Shown: piece by piece, positions 1-37,174 of the stretch
How positions within the stretch are numbered: the stretch's first letter is position 1
Layout of the letters: every line of letters starts with the position of its first letter
NCBI RefSeq assembly: GCF_964340395.1
Contig: NC_135561.1
Location: 8,513,732-8,575,731, forward strand
Length of the DNA: 62,000 nucleotides
Direction of reading: 5' to 3'
Source of the DNA: Glandiceps talaboti
Taxonomy: Eukaryota; Hemichordata; Enteropneusta; Spengelidae
Made by a program: the position numbers and the translations under genes
The notes under the pieces: generated by a model
Database searches by the model: none
Told to the model about the DNA's origin: nothing
What the model saw: only the letters and a program-made list of their open reading frames with translations

Positions 1-1938
1 TTTGTTTAACTGGAAGATTGTAACGACTGCGTACCAAGATAATCACTTGAACACAGGACGAAAATTGTAATCGTGACAAATTAGATGAAACCAATTTGAC
101 TCATATTAATACCTAACCTGCTTGACAATATCATGTAAACAGGTCTAATTGCATTGTTTAGACCGCTCTCAAAAGAGTGCTTGTGAATGAAGATCTGATG
201 GTAATCTTACTGACGTGAGGAGGGCGGAGAACTCCCGATCTGAAGGCGCAAATACCGACATTGGGGGTGTGATATCTTTATTACACGCCAAGTGAAGATT
301 GATACGGTGGGAAGGAAATCTTTATTGAATTTCGCCATTAAGATTTCAAAGCATTTTGTGAAATATCAATTTAGAGATGGGACTACTTTTGCGTGAGCAA
401 TCTAAACTTCGCCTACCCGGAAAGTATCCTGATGCTCCCATTTTAAAATGACACGATTGCATGTAGTAAATAATCATAGGCGATGTTTCCGTGTCTGTTC
501 ATATATTTCCCAATTCAATTTTGAATAATCGGGTATATGTCACTTGCCACTTTGTTAGGGAGTCTGAATTCGTTCCCTTATTAACCGCTTAAGGTCAAAG
601 TTCATCCATTGATGAAATTAGAGATATAAGGATATGCTCACAAATGATGAACTTAAAGACGCGAGCGTAATGAAATTGCCATATCTATTAAATGCAAACA
701 AAACACTTTAATGAATGAGGACGCCCCCCTACGTCACGCAAGTGTGTGGTGAGAGGGGTCAAAGGTCGATATCCAAAATACCCGAAGTGTTTGAAAGAAG
801 GAGTAAATATAGAGAATCTACAATTAAAGACTTACATTCAATCTATAAGGTATTTCCTCTCTGTAACTTCAAAATTTTATTTTCAAATGATGATAAAGAA
901 TTCGAAGTAAAGGTCAAATTTACAGAAACCAGAGCAAAGGAAAATGGAGTGAATAAGAAAATATCATCGGCACAAGGCGAATAATGACATAGAAATTAAA
1001 ATAAAAACACGATGATGACACAAAAATGGGGTTTATTTGATAATCATGTATAATGCAATAAATATAATGATCTGTCGTCTTTGGCTATAGCCTGTGGCTG
1101 ATTCACATACATGATGCATCAACGAAATTCGATTATGTACTTGCTTTAAAGCATTACGTGCTTCTCGGATTGAAGATGGATGGAGAACGAGTCTGTGTTT
1201 AGTATTTCGGCCGTGGGCAGTCTCATCAACTTACTTAGTGAGTCCCTTTTAGTTCAGCATTCATGTGTTCACTCTTTATGTTATGAGTTGGAGTATTTTT
1301 TATCATACCCTATTCATCAAGTAGAAATAACATGTACAACTAACGATTTTTGTAGGTGGATTACAATATGTCACGTTGTTTATTGCTATATTGGTTTAAC
1401 TAATTTGAAAGTATGTTACAGATGTACAATTTGAAATGGCTAAAACACTGAATACTGTCTCGGTTTAGGAGTTTGCAAGAAATTCTGTTTTCGTTGGCTT
1501 TTTGTCACTGATAAGTCTTCAATGCAACATGAGTGTACTTGTAACAACTACGTTGCACTTCTGTGAAGCTTTAGTAATAATAATAATACATTATTCTGGT
1601 TTCATATAAAGGGAACAGACAACAGCTGTGAACAAAAGTGTCCATTAACGCTACAATTCAAAGAGAAATAAATGAAAGCCAAACTCTTGTGGATGTTATC
1701 GTACAAGTCGGCTTCGATATGAAAAAATACATCTTAAATCTACAATGTGTATTTCTAACAACTAAACCTACATCAACACAAGTCGCCACGATTGATCGTC
1801 TGTCTGATTTAATAGCGTGCCCTCTTGAGTCAAAAAGGGGAAATTAATATTCCCAATTGATATAGCTCCCTCTAGCGACAGGAAGACAATTTTGTCTCAT
1901 TCATCATTGTATTTTAACAACTGCGTGGTTTCTTTTGT
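1..1938. other. Left end, no gene seen
   Basis: Unique-looking AT-rich DNA with only short chance open frames that lack splice context or recognisable motifs. No repeats of note. Confidence 0.5.
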
Positions 1939-2303
1939 AATCAATCAATCAATCAATCGATCGATCGATCGATCGATCGATCGATCGATCAGTCAATCAA
2001 TCAATCAATCAACCAACCAACCAACCAACCAACCAACCAACCAACCAACCAACCAACCAACCAACCAACCAACCAACCAACCAACCAACCAACCAACCAA
2101 CCAACCAACCAACCAACCAACCAACCAACCAACCAACCAACCAACCAACCAACCAACCAACCAACCAACCAACCAACCAACCAACCAACCAACCAACCAA
2201 CCAACCAACCAACCAACCAACCAACCAACCAACCAACCAACCAACCAACCAACCAACCAACCAACCAACCAACCAACCAACCAACCAATCAATCAATCAA
2301 TCT
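1939..2303. repeat. Compound microsatellite (AATC)n-(GATC)n-(AATC)n-(AACC)n-(AATC)n
   Basis: Ordered blocks differing by one base per unit; the (AACC)n core spans 2011-2287, about 69 units. Open in several frames but purely repetitive. Confidence 0.95.
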
Positions 2304-2701
2304 ATCGGCCATTACCGATAACAAAAGTCAGTGTTAAATCTATTCTACCAAATATGATGAGAATTTGAGGAACTGATTAACGAATAAATAAATACTCCAA
2401 TTTGCGACTTACATTTTGCATTACACACTGTCCCTTTTCCAATCCTCAAGCGAACAATGTTTATAAATACAAAGGCTAGATAATCTAAATCCCTAACAGG
2501 CTTGCTCCTCTTGAATTCCTTGCCTATTCTTCTTCATTAGGGGTATGATGAGGAACAGTTATCCAATTCATCTATTATTTAAATTGGCCCAGTAAAGTGT
2601 TGAGAACATATAAACTCAACAACTGTTTACGGTAGTTCTATATTATTGCCATTGAATTTATCAAATTGATATCAATTTTGCATAACAAATTATCGTATTA
2701 T

Positions 2702-2758
<57 letters not shown>
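2702..2758. repeat. (CAA)n microsatellite
   Basis: Nineteen uninterrupted trinucleotide units. Confidence 0.95.
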
Positions 2759-2839
2759 GTTTCTATGGATCTCGGGCTTTACCAACTCAACATGACGTCA
2801 GATATTAAACTAGAATTTGAATATTTCATCTAAATGTAT

Positions 2840-3420
2840 AAGGTAGAATACACCTCAGGGGCAAATTTTCCTTGCAACCCGAGTTCTTACAATCTCTCCA
2901 AACTTTGCAATATGAAAGCTTGTCCCTGCTCGTTTGGAAATAAGGAAAGAAATTCGGTGTTCACCGTCTTGTTACAATCTTTTATTTTCCCATAGAGTTA
3001 ACACAATAATCAGCAGCCATATTGAGTTTATAAAATGACCTAATAGGGAACTTGCAAACCCGCCATGTTGAATGTTGCATCATGGGAAATGTGATAATAA
3101 ATACTAACCAAATAGTATTGTAAACAATAATGTTACATTGTTTGTAACCACAAATGATCAATTCATAGTTGCCATGACCATTGTGGGAGGTTTACTTTAA
3201 TCGGGAGCTCCAGATTAGGTATTGCGATAACCACATATAATCCCATAGTCCTTTGTGTCTGAGGATGCTCAGTCTGGATTGTAAGTTCCCTTTTGTGCTA
3301 ACGTTTTGACCTCTATTTAAAGGTTTGTATGGTGACCCCTCATTTATTTTCCTTGATTTGAACTGAGAATGGGTTTAAGTTTTCTTGAACAAAGTAGGAG
3401 AAACAGTTGAAATTTAATTT
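2840..3420 (+). repeat. Dispersed repeat family R1, copy 1 (interrupted)
   Basis: Shares blocks with 21300-21800 and, inverted, with 15545-15790: TATGAAAGCTTGTCCC, CAGCCATATTGAG..AAAATG, GGTGACCCCTCATTT, CTGAGAATGGGTTTAAG and GTTTTCTTGAAC. Split by the insertion at 3046-3290. Non-coding, unclassified. Confidence 0.65.
3046..3290. mobile_element. MITE-like insertion with GGGAACTT termini
   Basis: About 245 bp bounded by 15-bp imperfect terminal inverted repeats (GGGAACTTGCAAACC and the complement of GGATTGTAAGTTCCC). The related repeat copies at 21.5 kb and 15.6 kb lack this segment, which supports it as an insertion. Confidence 0.6.
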
Positions 3421-4206
3421 ATGACGTGTATACTATGTTGATGATAAATACCACATCATGTGTAACATGATGCTGGCTAGGTTATGTGTCATGTTAAACA
3501 AACATTTAAAATTTACCAGTATTTTAAAGTTAGTAATCAATGCAGCATTTAGTAAACACTTTTCATCCATTTTGATTATCATAATTTATGTAAAGGGAAA
3601 ACATAGTCTGTTTATTGTCACATCTCGGTACGGATTTAACATCACAGATGACGTCATCACGATGAAATATACACGTATATCTTATAACCATATATTTATA
3701 TTAATATCTCCATCAATCAACACTTTATATTCCTAGTTTATTAATGTCATAGTACAAAATACAAACTCCAAAGACATGTAATCTTTTAAATACTGCACAC
3801 AACTCTTTACAAATATCTTCGTGTTTTCTCTGCATGCAACTTGAATTAAAGGTAGAACTGGTCAGTTTTCAGAATACAGTAAGACTTAAGTATAACATTT
3901 GACAATTACAAGCACAGTTTTGCAAATCCTAAAATCTGTCAACTTGGACAGTCATTCTACAAAGTATCCAAACTTACCCTATAGATTAAAGTAGCGTCAT
4001 CCTCGATCAACTTGATTCTCATCGTCCTTAATTGGTATTACTAGTTGCTGGAAATGATTACCACCATGAGGTATGAGTTTTGTCGGCTACATGACAAATT
4101 TCCATAAAGCTTACACAAATTATTTTTTTCAGGAAACATTTCTTATTTTAATCGCATGTAAAGTATTCTCGGTCAAAGATTCAGTTGTTTCTTGTATTAC
4201 CCCATA

Positions 4207-4640
4207 GGGAACACCACTCCAGGAAACAGAGACATTTCATCAACTATGGGTTCCGGATAATCGTTTCATGATTTTACATCACCTACAATTACTTATGATT
4301 TCATAAAACATCTAGTTGATCTTGTGCCCTTATAGGGTGTCTTAGCTATGGACTATTGCATCATGGGAGTCAGCAGAAATAATGTAGTAAAGTTGCACAC
4401 TGAATATTCATGAGTCACGATTGCACAGCTCTCATGAATATTCAGTGTGCAACTTGAATACACTACTTCTGCTGACTCCAAAGATGCAGTAGCCCATAGC
4501 AAAGATACCTTATAAAGGCATGTGATCAATATGATGTTTCTCAGAAATCGCAAGTAATTGTATGTGATGTAAAATAATGAAATGACTCTCTAGAACAAGT
4601 AGTTTATGAAAATGTCTCTATTTCTGGAGTGGCGTTTCCC
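4207..4640. mobile_element. Fold-back (MITE-like) hairpin element, ~430 bp
   Basis: Two arms of about 208 bp (4207-4414 and 4431-4640) are reverse complements with scattered mismatches. The inner ~50 bp, ending TGAATATTCATGAG around a ~16-bp loop, is the best conserved. Outer ends read GGGAACACCACTCC and the complement of GGAGTGGCGTTTCCC. No coding capacity. Confidence 0.8.
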
Positions 4641-5486
4641 TTCAGTATTGACACCTGTTGCCAGCGTTATAAAGAATTATTTTTAAAAATTGACTCTGTT
4701 AATGAGGGGATCTGAGTTGCATTATCTAAACACAATAATATAACCAACATACGATATAGATTTAACTTAGTTGGTTTCTGCATAGTGTAGAGGAGAATAT
4801 ACAGTTGCATGCATCCCTTACATATTATTAACGAGTAATTGTTGAAAATATCTACACGACCCAAAATGACGTCAGCAGTTAACAATGACAATCGCCTTCA
4901 CAAACAGTCGTTTATAACCTAAACATGTTTTTACAGAAGACAAAATCAGCGCACCGGCGGTCACGTGCTAAAGAACTAGCTTACATTTTGTATCTTGGTA
5001 TGAGATGACATGGAAGAAGCGAAATACAGCATTGATTTTGAGGAAATAACTCCAAATATTTCCAAATCGGGATAGATTTTAATAACAACAACTATTTTCA
5101 CTACTTTTTCATTTTTACTTTTGACAAGGCCTAAGCTGCCAAATACGTTCTGGTAAGTGGGCATCGAAGCTAATGAGTTTTATTCTCATTAGTGAACAGC
5201 CTAAGACTGATTTATTTCGACAAATACGTTCATAAATCACTAACCTCATAATTTAAAATCATGAAATAACTACATCCTGTATCACTTCGATGGATTTCCT
5301 CGGAAAGATTTCACATATATAAATGAAACAATTTCTCATTCTAAGGTATGTTATTTCCTAATTATAAACATATCCCAGATACCCCTTCAACTTTCATCAA
5401 ACGAAAGAACGACAAACTACATTGATACTTAGATCACGATAACAGACCTTTCCATCGACAACTTTAACACACCTTTTTACATATAC

Positions 5487-5917
5487 AGCTAAAATGATGT
5501 AGGCTTGGTGTTTCACTCATGCATCATGACATTTATTACACACCCTCAGACAACATCTAATGCAAAAGAAACAATTACTTAGGTGCTGTGCACAGTGTGG
5601 ATGTAGAAGTAGTCATGTTTAACTATTGATTATCAGTTAGAAAATAAACAATTGAAGTCATCATGTCCAGGTGTAATGTTTTCATTAGAAGCCTGTTTTT
5701 GTTGCATTGTGAAAGAATAACAATGCTTATCAGTGTTCAATGTGATTGGGCAAAGGATCCTTCTGAGTTTATTGTGTCTCTGTTATTGTTAGTATAGAGT
5801 CGAAATATATCTAGCTCTGTGTCAAAAACGTAATATCCCAAGAGTGAAACACCAAACCTACATCATTTTAGCTGTAATTTCCCAAGAGTGAAACACCAAG
5901 CCTACATCATTTTAGCT
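5487..5917. repeat. 32-bp inverted-repeat trio
   Basis: A 32-bp sequence at 5487-5518 (starts AGCTAAAATGATGTAGGC) occurs inverted at 5842-5873 (one mismatch) and 5886-5917 (exact). The two inverted copies are 44 bp apart. This could be a MITE with a duplicated right terminus. Nothing coding between them. Confidence 0.75.
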
Positions 5918-5983
5918 ATATGATGCTTCTCCATGCAACTTGAACTTCTGAAAGACCTCTTAACTTGCTATGGAACTATTGTT

Positions 5984-6147
<164 letters not shown>

Positions 6148-6205
6148 GGAGAAACCAATTAAAGTAAAAACAACATGAGTAACGAATGATGGTTGTATTT
6201 CAAAC

Positions 6206-18537
<12,332 letters not shown>

Positions 18538-21299
18538 CTTCAAGTGGAATCTTAAATTGATAAGATAACGAGATAAAGAAATGACAGCTCTTTTGGCCCG
18601 TGTTGTGCGTGACGATCGAATCACTTAGTATGCCACACACGATCCTCTATAGGATATTCATTATTCATGATTCAATCGGGATCCGTCAGCCATTGCGTGT
18701 GATTTGAGTTTGTCAATCGCAAGTAGAAAATATACCTTGTAAGCTAACCGTAACACGAAAGGTTAGAAAATTAAGTGGTATGTTGCCTTGAGCACATAAA
18801 AAGTAAACGTGAATGTGAACCTGTTAGCGTGTGACATATCACATTTTAGCGTTTAATGGAATAACAATACCTACTTTGTCGCCTCGACACATACTACAAT
18901 CCGCAAGCAAGTCTCCCTCGATTCACACGTTACAATTCGCAGGAAATGACTTGTCAAACTTTTAAGGTTTGTCAAAATGTGTCTAAGCAAGGAACATTCG
19001 TCATTTAGTAAGGTTAAAATATGTAGGATTTATTTCACTGTAATATCATAATTAATAATGCAACATATTAATATAAATTTATTATTACAATGACTCAATA
19101 TTGCTTGAAGTTTGAATAAACATATCTAAAACCCGATTTTGTTATATCACAACCTTAATAGTCAAATTATAGACTAGCAGTCACTCCAAAATACAAAATA
19201 AAATGAATTCTGATATTCTCAAAGTGAGATTTGAAATATATATAAGAACCTGGAAAGGGATTTAATAATATACATCCCTTTTCAAGTTACCGTTCACCGG
19301 ATCTGTTTGATACAACCCTACATAAACCAATTCTTCACTAAGATACAGTTTGCCTTTAATGAAATAAACCATTTAAAACATACTGTGACTCTAGACATGG
19401 ACACGCTACGTGGGCACCAATGTTTGATGTCTTCATGGTGACACTTTAGTTTTTAGACAAAATGTCGCAAGAAACTGTACTCACTTAATCTTAGGACAAT
19501 ACAATATAGTTACTTTGGAATGATAAATTGGAAACATATGCGACGTTTCGATCCACCTACTACGGACCTTGATCATGCAGTGATTTAATGATAGCATGAG
19601 CAGGTGTTTTTCATTAGAGTCGGTGAACAATAATTTGAAACGGGCTGTAACACATTTCACACATAAACGTGTCCATGGTACAGTTTATTTGGAAACTCAA
19701 TTTCAATAAAACTGTTCAAAATTATTTGATGGATGCGATGAAACACCGTCTTATTTCAGAAGGGGGGGGGGAGTTACACTCTACGCAGGCCTTATTTGAG
19801 TCAGGACGTAATTTCTTGTGTTCTATGGTTCTATGCTATGATTGAGGCAGTGCTTTATTTCCCGCCATTTATCCTTGTTCGTACAACACTGATGGGATTA
19901 AAAGATACACAGACAGATTTCATGAAATGTGCACGGCTATGTAAGAATGTGTACTGTCGTCCCGGCGGGAATAGACCAAGTGTTCTACTAAGACTAATTT
20001 GAATAATCGACATGACCTCTGCTGTGACGACCCTTGCATTACAATTGAACGCGATGACGTCAAAGTGAAGAGATCACCAAGGTACCTGTCAATTCTCAAC
20101 ATCTTCACCCTGTTCAGCAGAAAGCTTAGTCAGCGGGAAGGACCCGGATGACAGTGAAGTGATGTAATAATCCCTATATTTACCCCTCTAAAGTGAATTT
20201 CTTTTTACATACAGTAAAATACCGGATGTTGATAACGGTGCATGTGATTATTAAGGGTTGACCACGCATAAGACTTATGACTAGCTATAGTTCATTAGAC
20301 TTTTACCATTTTCGAAATAACTTGTCGGATAATTTGTGTTTTCGTGCCAGCTTTCTTAGTTCTGCGAAACGATTACAAGATACACTTTCTTTTTTGAACA
20401 GTCAAAATGTCTCACAAAAAAAAGAAAAAACAACTGGTTACAATTAAATCCGAGACTAAAGATTACCTTTACATTTAATTTTTCAAGCGTACCAAACAAA
20501 TTAAATTAAAAAATAAATATCTTAGAACGTAACACTGTTTCTCTGATTCCCTATTTAAGTAATCTATGCACTCCCTTGAGGTCACACCGACTTTACTCGG
20601 GAAGACCTGACTGCTTTTAAACCATCAAATATGGTCACAGAACATATGTTGCAGTGAGTAATTGTGTTCCCGCAGTCGCTTTATTCGCCAATATGGCGTA
20701 GTGTAGTCTTCTAATCCGTACCATGGGACGAACATTAAATTTGCTCTTGGTACACAGAATTTGAGTTTAATCACACAGATTCTACGTGTCTCATGTAAAA
20801 AATGAAATATTGTCTTGTGATATTGACGGTCAGCAGGAGGTATGGCGTGGAATGTTATCCTTTTTCTGCCAAAGAGATTTGTTCATGTAGTTAGGTGTCC
20901 CACGAGACGGGGATACTCTATATATAGCTGAGTGTAAGCTGTTACAGTCATGCTACACCTTGTATCTGTTTCTGAATACATTTTGGATATATATATACCC
21001 GAACATACAACGTAAATAACGCTGGGGATTATGTCATGATGTATATAAGCAAAAACGTAATGTATAATCCAATCCGTTAATAATACACAGGAGATTATCC
21101 CAGTAATATAAATCTTGTAGTTATCAAACCACCGCAAGATAATATACAAGCAGATTGGGAATGGATTATCCTCTCGCGCACCTCATTCAAAGCGAGGTAA
21201 AGCAACCAGTAAAAATTGTGAAAAATGTATGAAAAAATTATGTCGTATTTAGAATATTTAGGGAAAGTACGTACGTACAATACCTAGTTTAAAGCAGAA

Positions 21300-21800
<501 letters not shown>

Positions 21801-23355
21801 ACTAAGTTTCAATCTCAATTTCAAATTAAATTTCAATCGATAGTAGTCCAGCATATGTTACTTTCAATAATACAATAGAAAGTTGAAACAGAACGACGTC
21901 AAAATCTTACTAACAATGTTACAATTTATCATTTAGCGCATACGGCAATAGAAATATTAACAACATTACTACATTGTCTCTGTGTGAGCTATCCGTTGGG
22001 CGTCAACAACTTTAAAAAGATTACAGTGTAACAATTGTACTCATTTTTTTATGTCGAACTAGATGATAAACTATATGTAATTGTAACAATGTTACTAAAT
22101 TTTTGTCGAACAAGACAAAATTGTTTCAGGTTAATTGACTCTCACTGTATATTTCAGCTACATCTGAAAATATTCCCGATTTGCAGTGCAATGGGGAAAA
22201 TTTAAAAACACACTTACAAGATTAACCCATTTTCATTTTTATTTATTTTTCTTCACAGTGAAAAATACAATATTTAAAAATATGAAAAACGACGTTTTAT
22301 AACATTGTTCATAAATACATATAAACATTTGAACAAATGCAATTCGATGAAGATTCGATGTATGAACGGTAAATGAATGTTAGCATTATTGAGTGAAACC
22401 AGCACCGGAAATTAGTAGTTATAGTCCCTGAGATATTTATCAATACTAGGGAAATTTCGATTTGCTCAAACAGTGACAACTATTCTGGCTTCTTTTGATT
22501 ATGTTCAGGATGAATCCGGGCATAGATCAACTGTCATAACTCAGTGTAAGATACATCCGGGTACTCACTAATATGCAAAATCTGATACTCACAATAGTAA
22601 TTAATATATGTATAACAATTATGATGATTATTCATGTGACAGTCTAGTCAGTCTAAATATCTCTTTCATATTGTCATGAGTCAAAAATAACATCACAGAT
22701 CACGTTTTCAATGGTTAGTTTATGATATTGAAAACATGTCATTGTGTAAGCACCTGTTCTGAGATTTATATTGAGCACCTTGCGAATTGAGACGTTTGCG
22801 ACAACAGCGCCCTCCACGGGTCATTCAAATCTTAATATAAACACTATCTATAATACAGTACTCCATTTAATACTCCCCTATCTACCCTATTTAAAAGAAG
22901 TTTAAATTTTATATTTATAAAGTTATTTGCTAACTCTATTGAAAATTATTTGAGAAATTTAAAATTGTTGTGTACATTATTCTCGAAACAGTTTACTTTT
23001 TCAATTCTTTGATACAGTTCTTTGATAGGTCGTTCTAGGGGCACATCCATGATTATTTCATTAATATAAAAATTACTACATTAGCTATATTCCCTTATGA
23101 ATAAATGTATTATGGCGGCCATACTTAATTCTATGTTTTAATATCGACCCTAATTTTGTTCAATCTGGTGATTTTTTTAAACAACGCCATCTACGGCTGC
23201 GTTATAAAAAGATTCAGACGGCGAACCCACGAGTATCGCTATTTGCTGAAACTCGGGAAATTTAATAAAATAAATTGTTCAAAGTTTCCTTCTGACTTTA
23301 ATTGTCATTGCTAGGTCATTAATTGTGATGTTTAATGTCATTGTGATGGTAATAC

Positions 23356-23588
23356 ATGTACACATACATACATACATACATACATACATACATACATACA
23401 TACATACATACATACATACGCACATACATACATACGCACATACATACATACATACATACATACATACATACATACATACGCACATACATACGCACGCACA
23501 CACACATACATACACACACACACGCATGCATACATAATATACATACATACATGCATGCATACATACATACATACATACATACATACAT

Positions 23589-23628
<40 letters not shown>

Positions 23629-23648
23629 ACATACATACATACATACAT

Positions 23649-23699
<51 letters not shown>

Positions 23700-23840
23700 T
23701 ACATACATACATACATACATACATACATACATACATACATACATACATACATACATACATACATACATACATACATACAAAGATAGCAACAGCCACACAT
23801 TTTCTGTCAACCCCCCCCCCCCCCCCCACACACACACACA
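23356..23840. repeat. (CATA)n/(CA)n block with C17 run
   Basis: Alternating CATA and CA blocks with occasional CGCA, then a C run at 23811-23827 followed by (CA)n. Between genes A and B. Confidence 0.95.
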
Positions 23841-24930
23841 TACAACTTATTGAGAGGACTGAATACTGTGATTTACTTATATATCTCTCTGCTTTTAGTG
23901 ATGAATCTTAATTTGCTTCTTATTCTCATTCCTAACTGCCTGTGGTATGAAAGACAATAAAAATATTTACCCCAAATTGTAAAAAAGAAACAATAAAAAG
24001 TGAAATATATTGTTAATTTTACCATTCAGTGGGATTACAATATCGATTGTGACACAGACGTCCAAATCATTCAATTATTTTAAATGCATGTGTTTTGTTG
24101 CATCCAGTGGGAAAGCAAAATCCGAACCGGTCCATGGTAAAAGTTACACTAACACTTTAAATACAAACCAAATCTAACAGTGGATATGAGTACATAACTA
24201 TCTGGAGACTGGTCACGATTGTCCTGCATAGAGAGTCAGTTCAAGTGTCTACCGCTCAATTTGCTGGTATCATTAGATGTGAACATTACATTCACAATCA
24301 GATGGGACACTAAATTCCTACATAGTCTTCAATAGATCTTGTTGTGACTATGAATTTTCAACTTTTTGTATTAAAAAATACGAAAAACATTACGATAATA
24401 ACGATAAAAATGAGTTTATAAAGACATTTGACTTGCTCGTCGCAAATAATTAAAATGAACATAACAATTCGGTCATTGCTCCCAACATTTGATTTCACAA
24501 AACTTGTTGATGAGGTCATCTAAACCGTACAAAATATCCTATTAGTTTGTAATACGTATGTATATTAAACCAGACACTAATTATTCAAGCTTGTTTTTTG
24601 ATATTGCAAATTTTCATTTTTCGAAAATATTCGACAGAAGCAATCAAATAATGGATCTGATATTTTCGACTGATGTTTCCGTATTATCTTACGTGGTACG
24701 GTACAAAAACTTATCTCGTATGTAAACGTGAACAGGACTTGATCATCGCATTCCGTGAAATTTGAAGGTATACTGTTCATTCATTGGCCACATTACCTAA
24801 CGCCTATTGCCGTATACGAGCGTTGGTGGGGTTGCATCGTCATCTTTCAAAGAACTTTGACGGTTTAACCAAGTTCACTCAGAAGATGTGGGGTTTTTGA
24901 AAAATACTACCTACTGGAAATCGTAAAATT

Positions 24931-36021
<11,091 letters not shown>

Positions 36022-37005
36022 TATCGAATTCGTTGTAATATATATACACTAAAAACTACAAAAGGATAGCTGTGTTTCTACCGTGACAGATTCAACAATG
36101 GATACGGTTACATCACATTCAGTCTGTTGTTCACGATGAAACTGACGACAAAGCGACAAGCTGGGCAATCAACGGTTATGTACAGTCCATGTGGTACACA
36201 GCGATGTCAGTCATATTTGCATATCATTAAGGCATATTCCATTTCAGACATACTAGACGCGAAAATTTCGGTATTTCAACTTAGCGAATTCTGAAATATT
36301 CAAACTCCATATCTATGAAATACCCTCGCTATTCTTGATTGCATATGTTCTGTTATACTGTAACATGTCTTCTTAGTAATTATATTAAGCACATAATGTC
36401 GCCTCCATTTTGTCCGGTTCAAATTCATTTTCGATGTTTTTTTTTATTTTTTTATTTTTTTTAAATGTATGTTCGCGCTATTCCGAAGATGGGTTTCTCA
36501 TCGTCGGCGTCAAATATGAAATTAAGTGAGCGTAATGAATTGACCGATGTTGATAAAAATTGTTTTTTACTACGACTACACTGTGTTATTGAGCCCAAAG
36601 TAAACGTTTGTCGGGATGAATGAACGTTGGAGTGCCATGGCTTTTGTCAGGTATAAAAAATGTAAAACAACCGTTCCTAAAATAGAACAACACACAAGTG
36701 TAAATGCGGGTATACTTAACCCATCATGCAGCTGTCGGTTTCGCTGTTGCATATAAAGGTATGCATCAAAACACAATTTTCTCGATTATTTTTTATGCGT
36801 TTTTGATAGCACTACCCTATCAGGGATGACGTCATACCACTCTCACGACTCTGTTGTCTCAATAAGAAAGTGTATAAGGTCATACGTGCAGAATTCAAAT
36901 ACAGTCCATCGAGGATTCTATATGCATTGTCTTGTGTGATACACAAAGTCCAGTATTACTTTAATGATTCAACTGATGGTAATTCATCACCACTTTACTG
37001 TGTGC

Positions 37006-37091
<86 letters not shown>

Positions 37092-37108
37092 ATATATATA
37101 TACACATG

Positions 37109-37174
<66 letters not shown>

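Noticed and set aside
23279-23911. Long open frames of YVCM/HTYI-type repeats, also at 13.6, 26.0, 28.8, 33.7, 34.6, 43.7, 47.4 and 56.6 kb
   Set aside because: They are translations of tetranucleotide microsatellites lacking stops; no non-repetitive coding sequence or splice context.
24577-24780. Minus-strand frame with QVLFTFTYEISFC resembling the last CUB strand
   Set aside because: Has a plausible donor, but too short, lacks the cysteine pattern, and lies after the gene B stop. Could be an exon relic; not supported.
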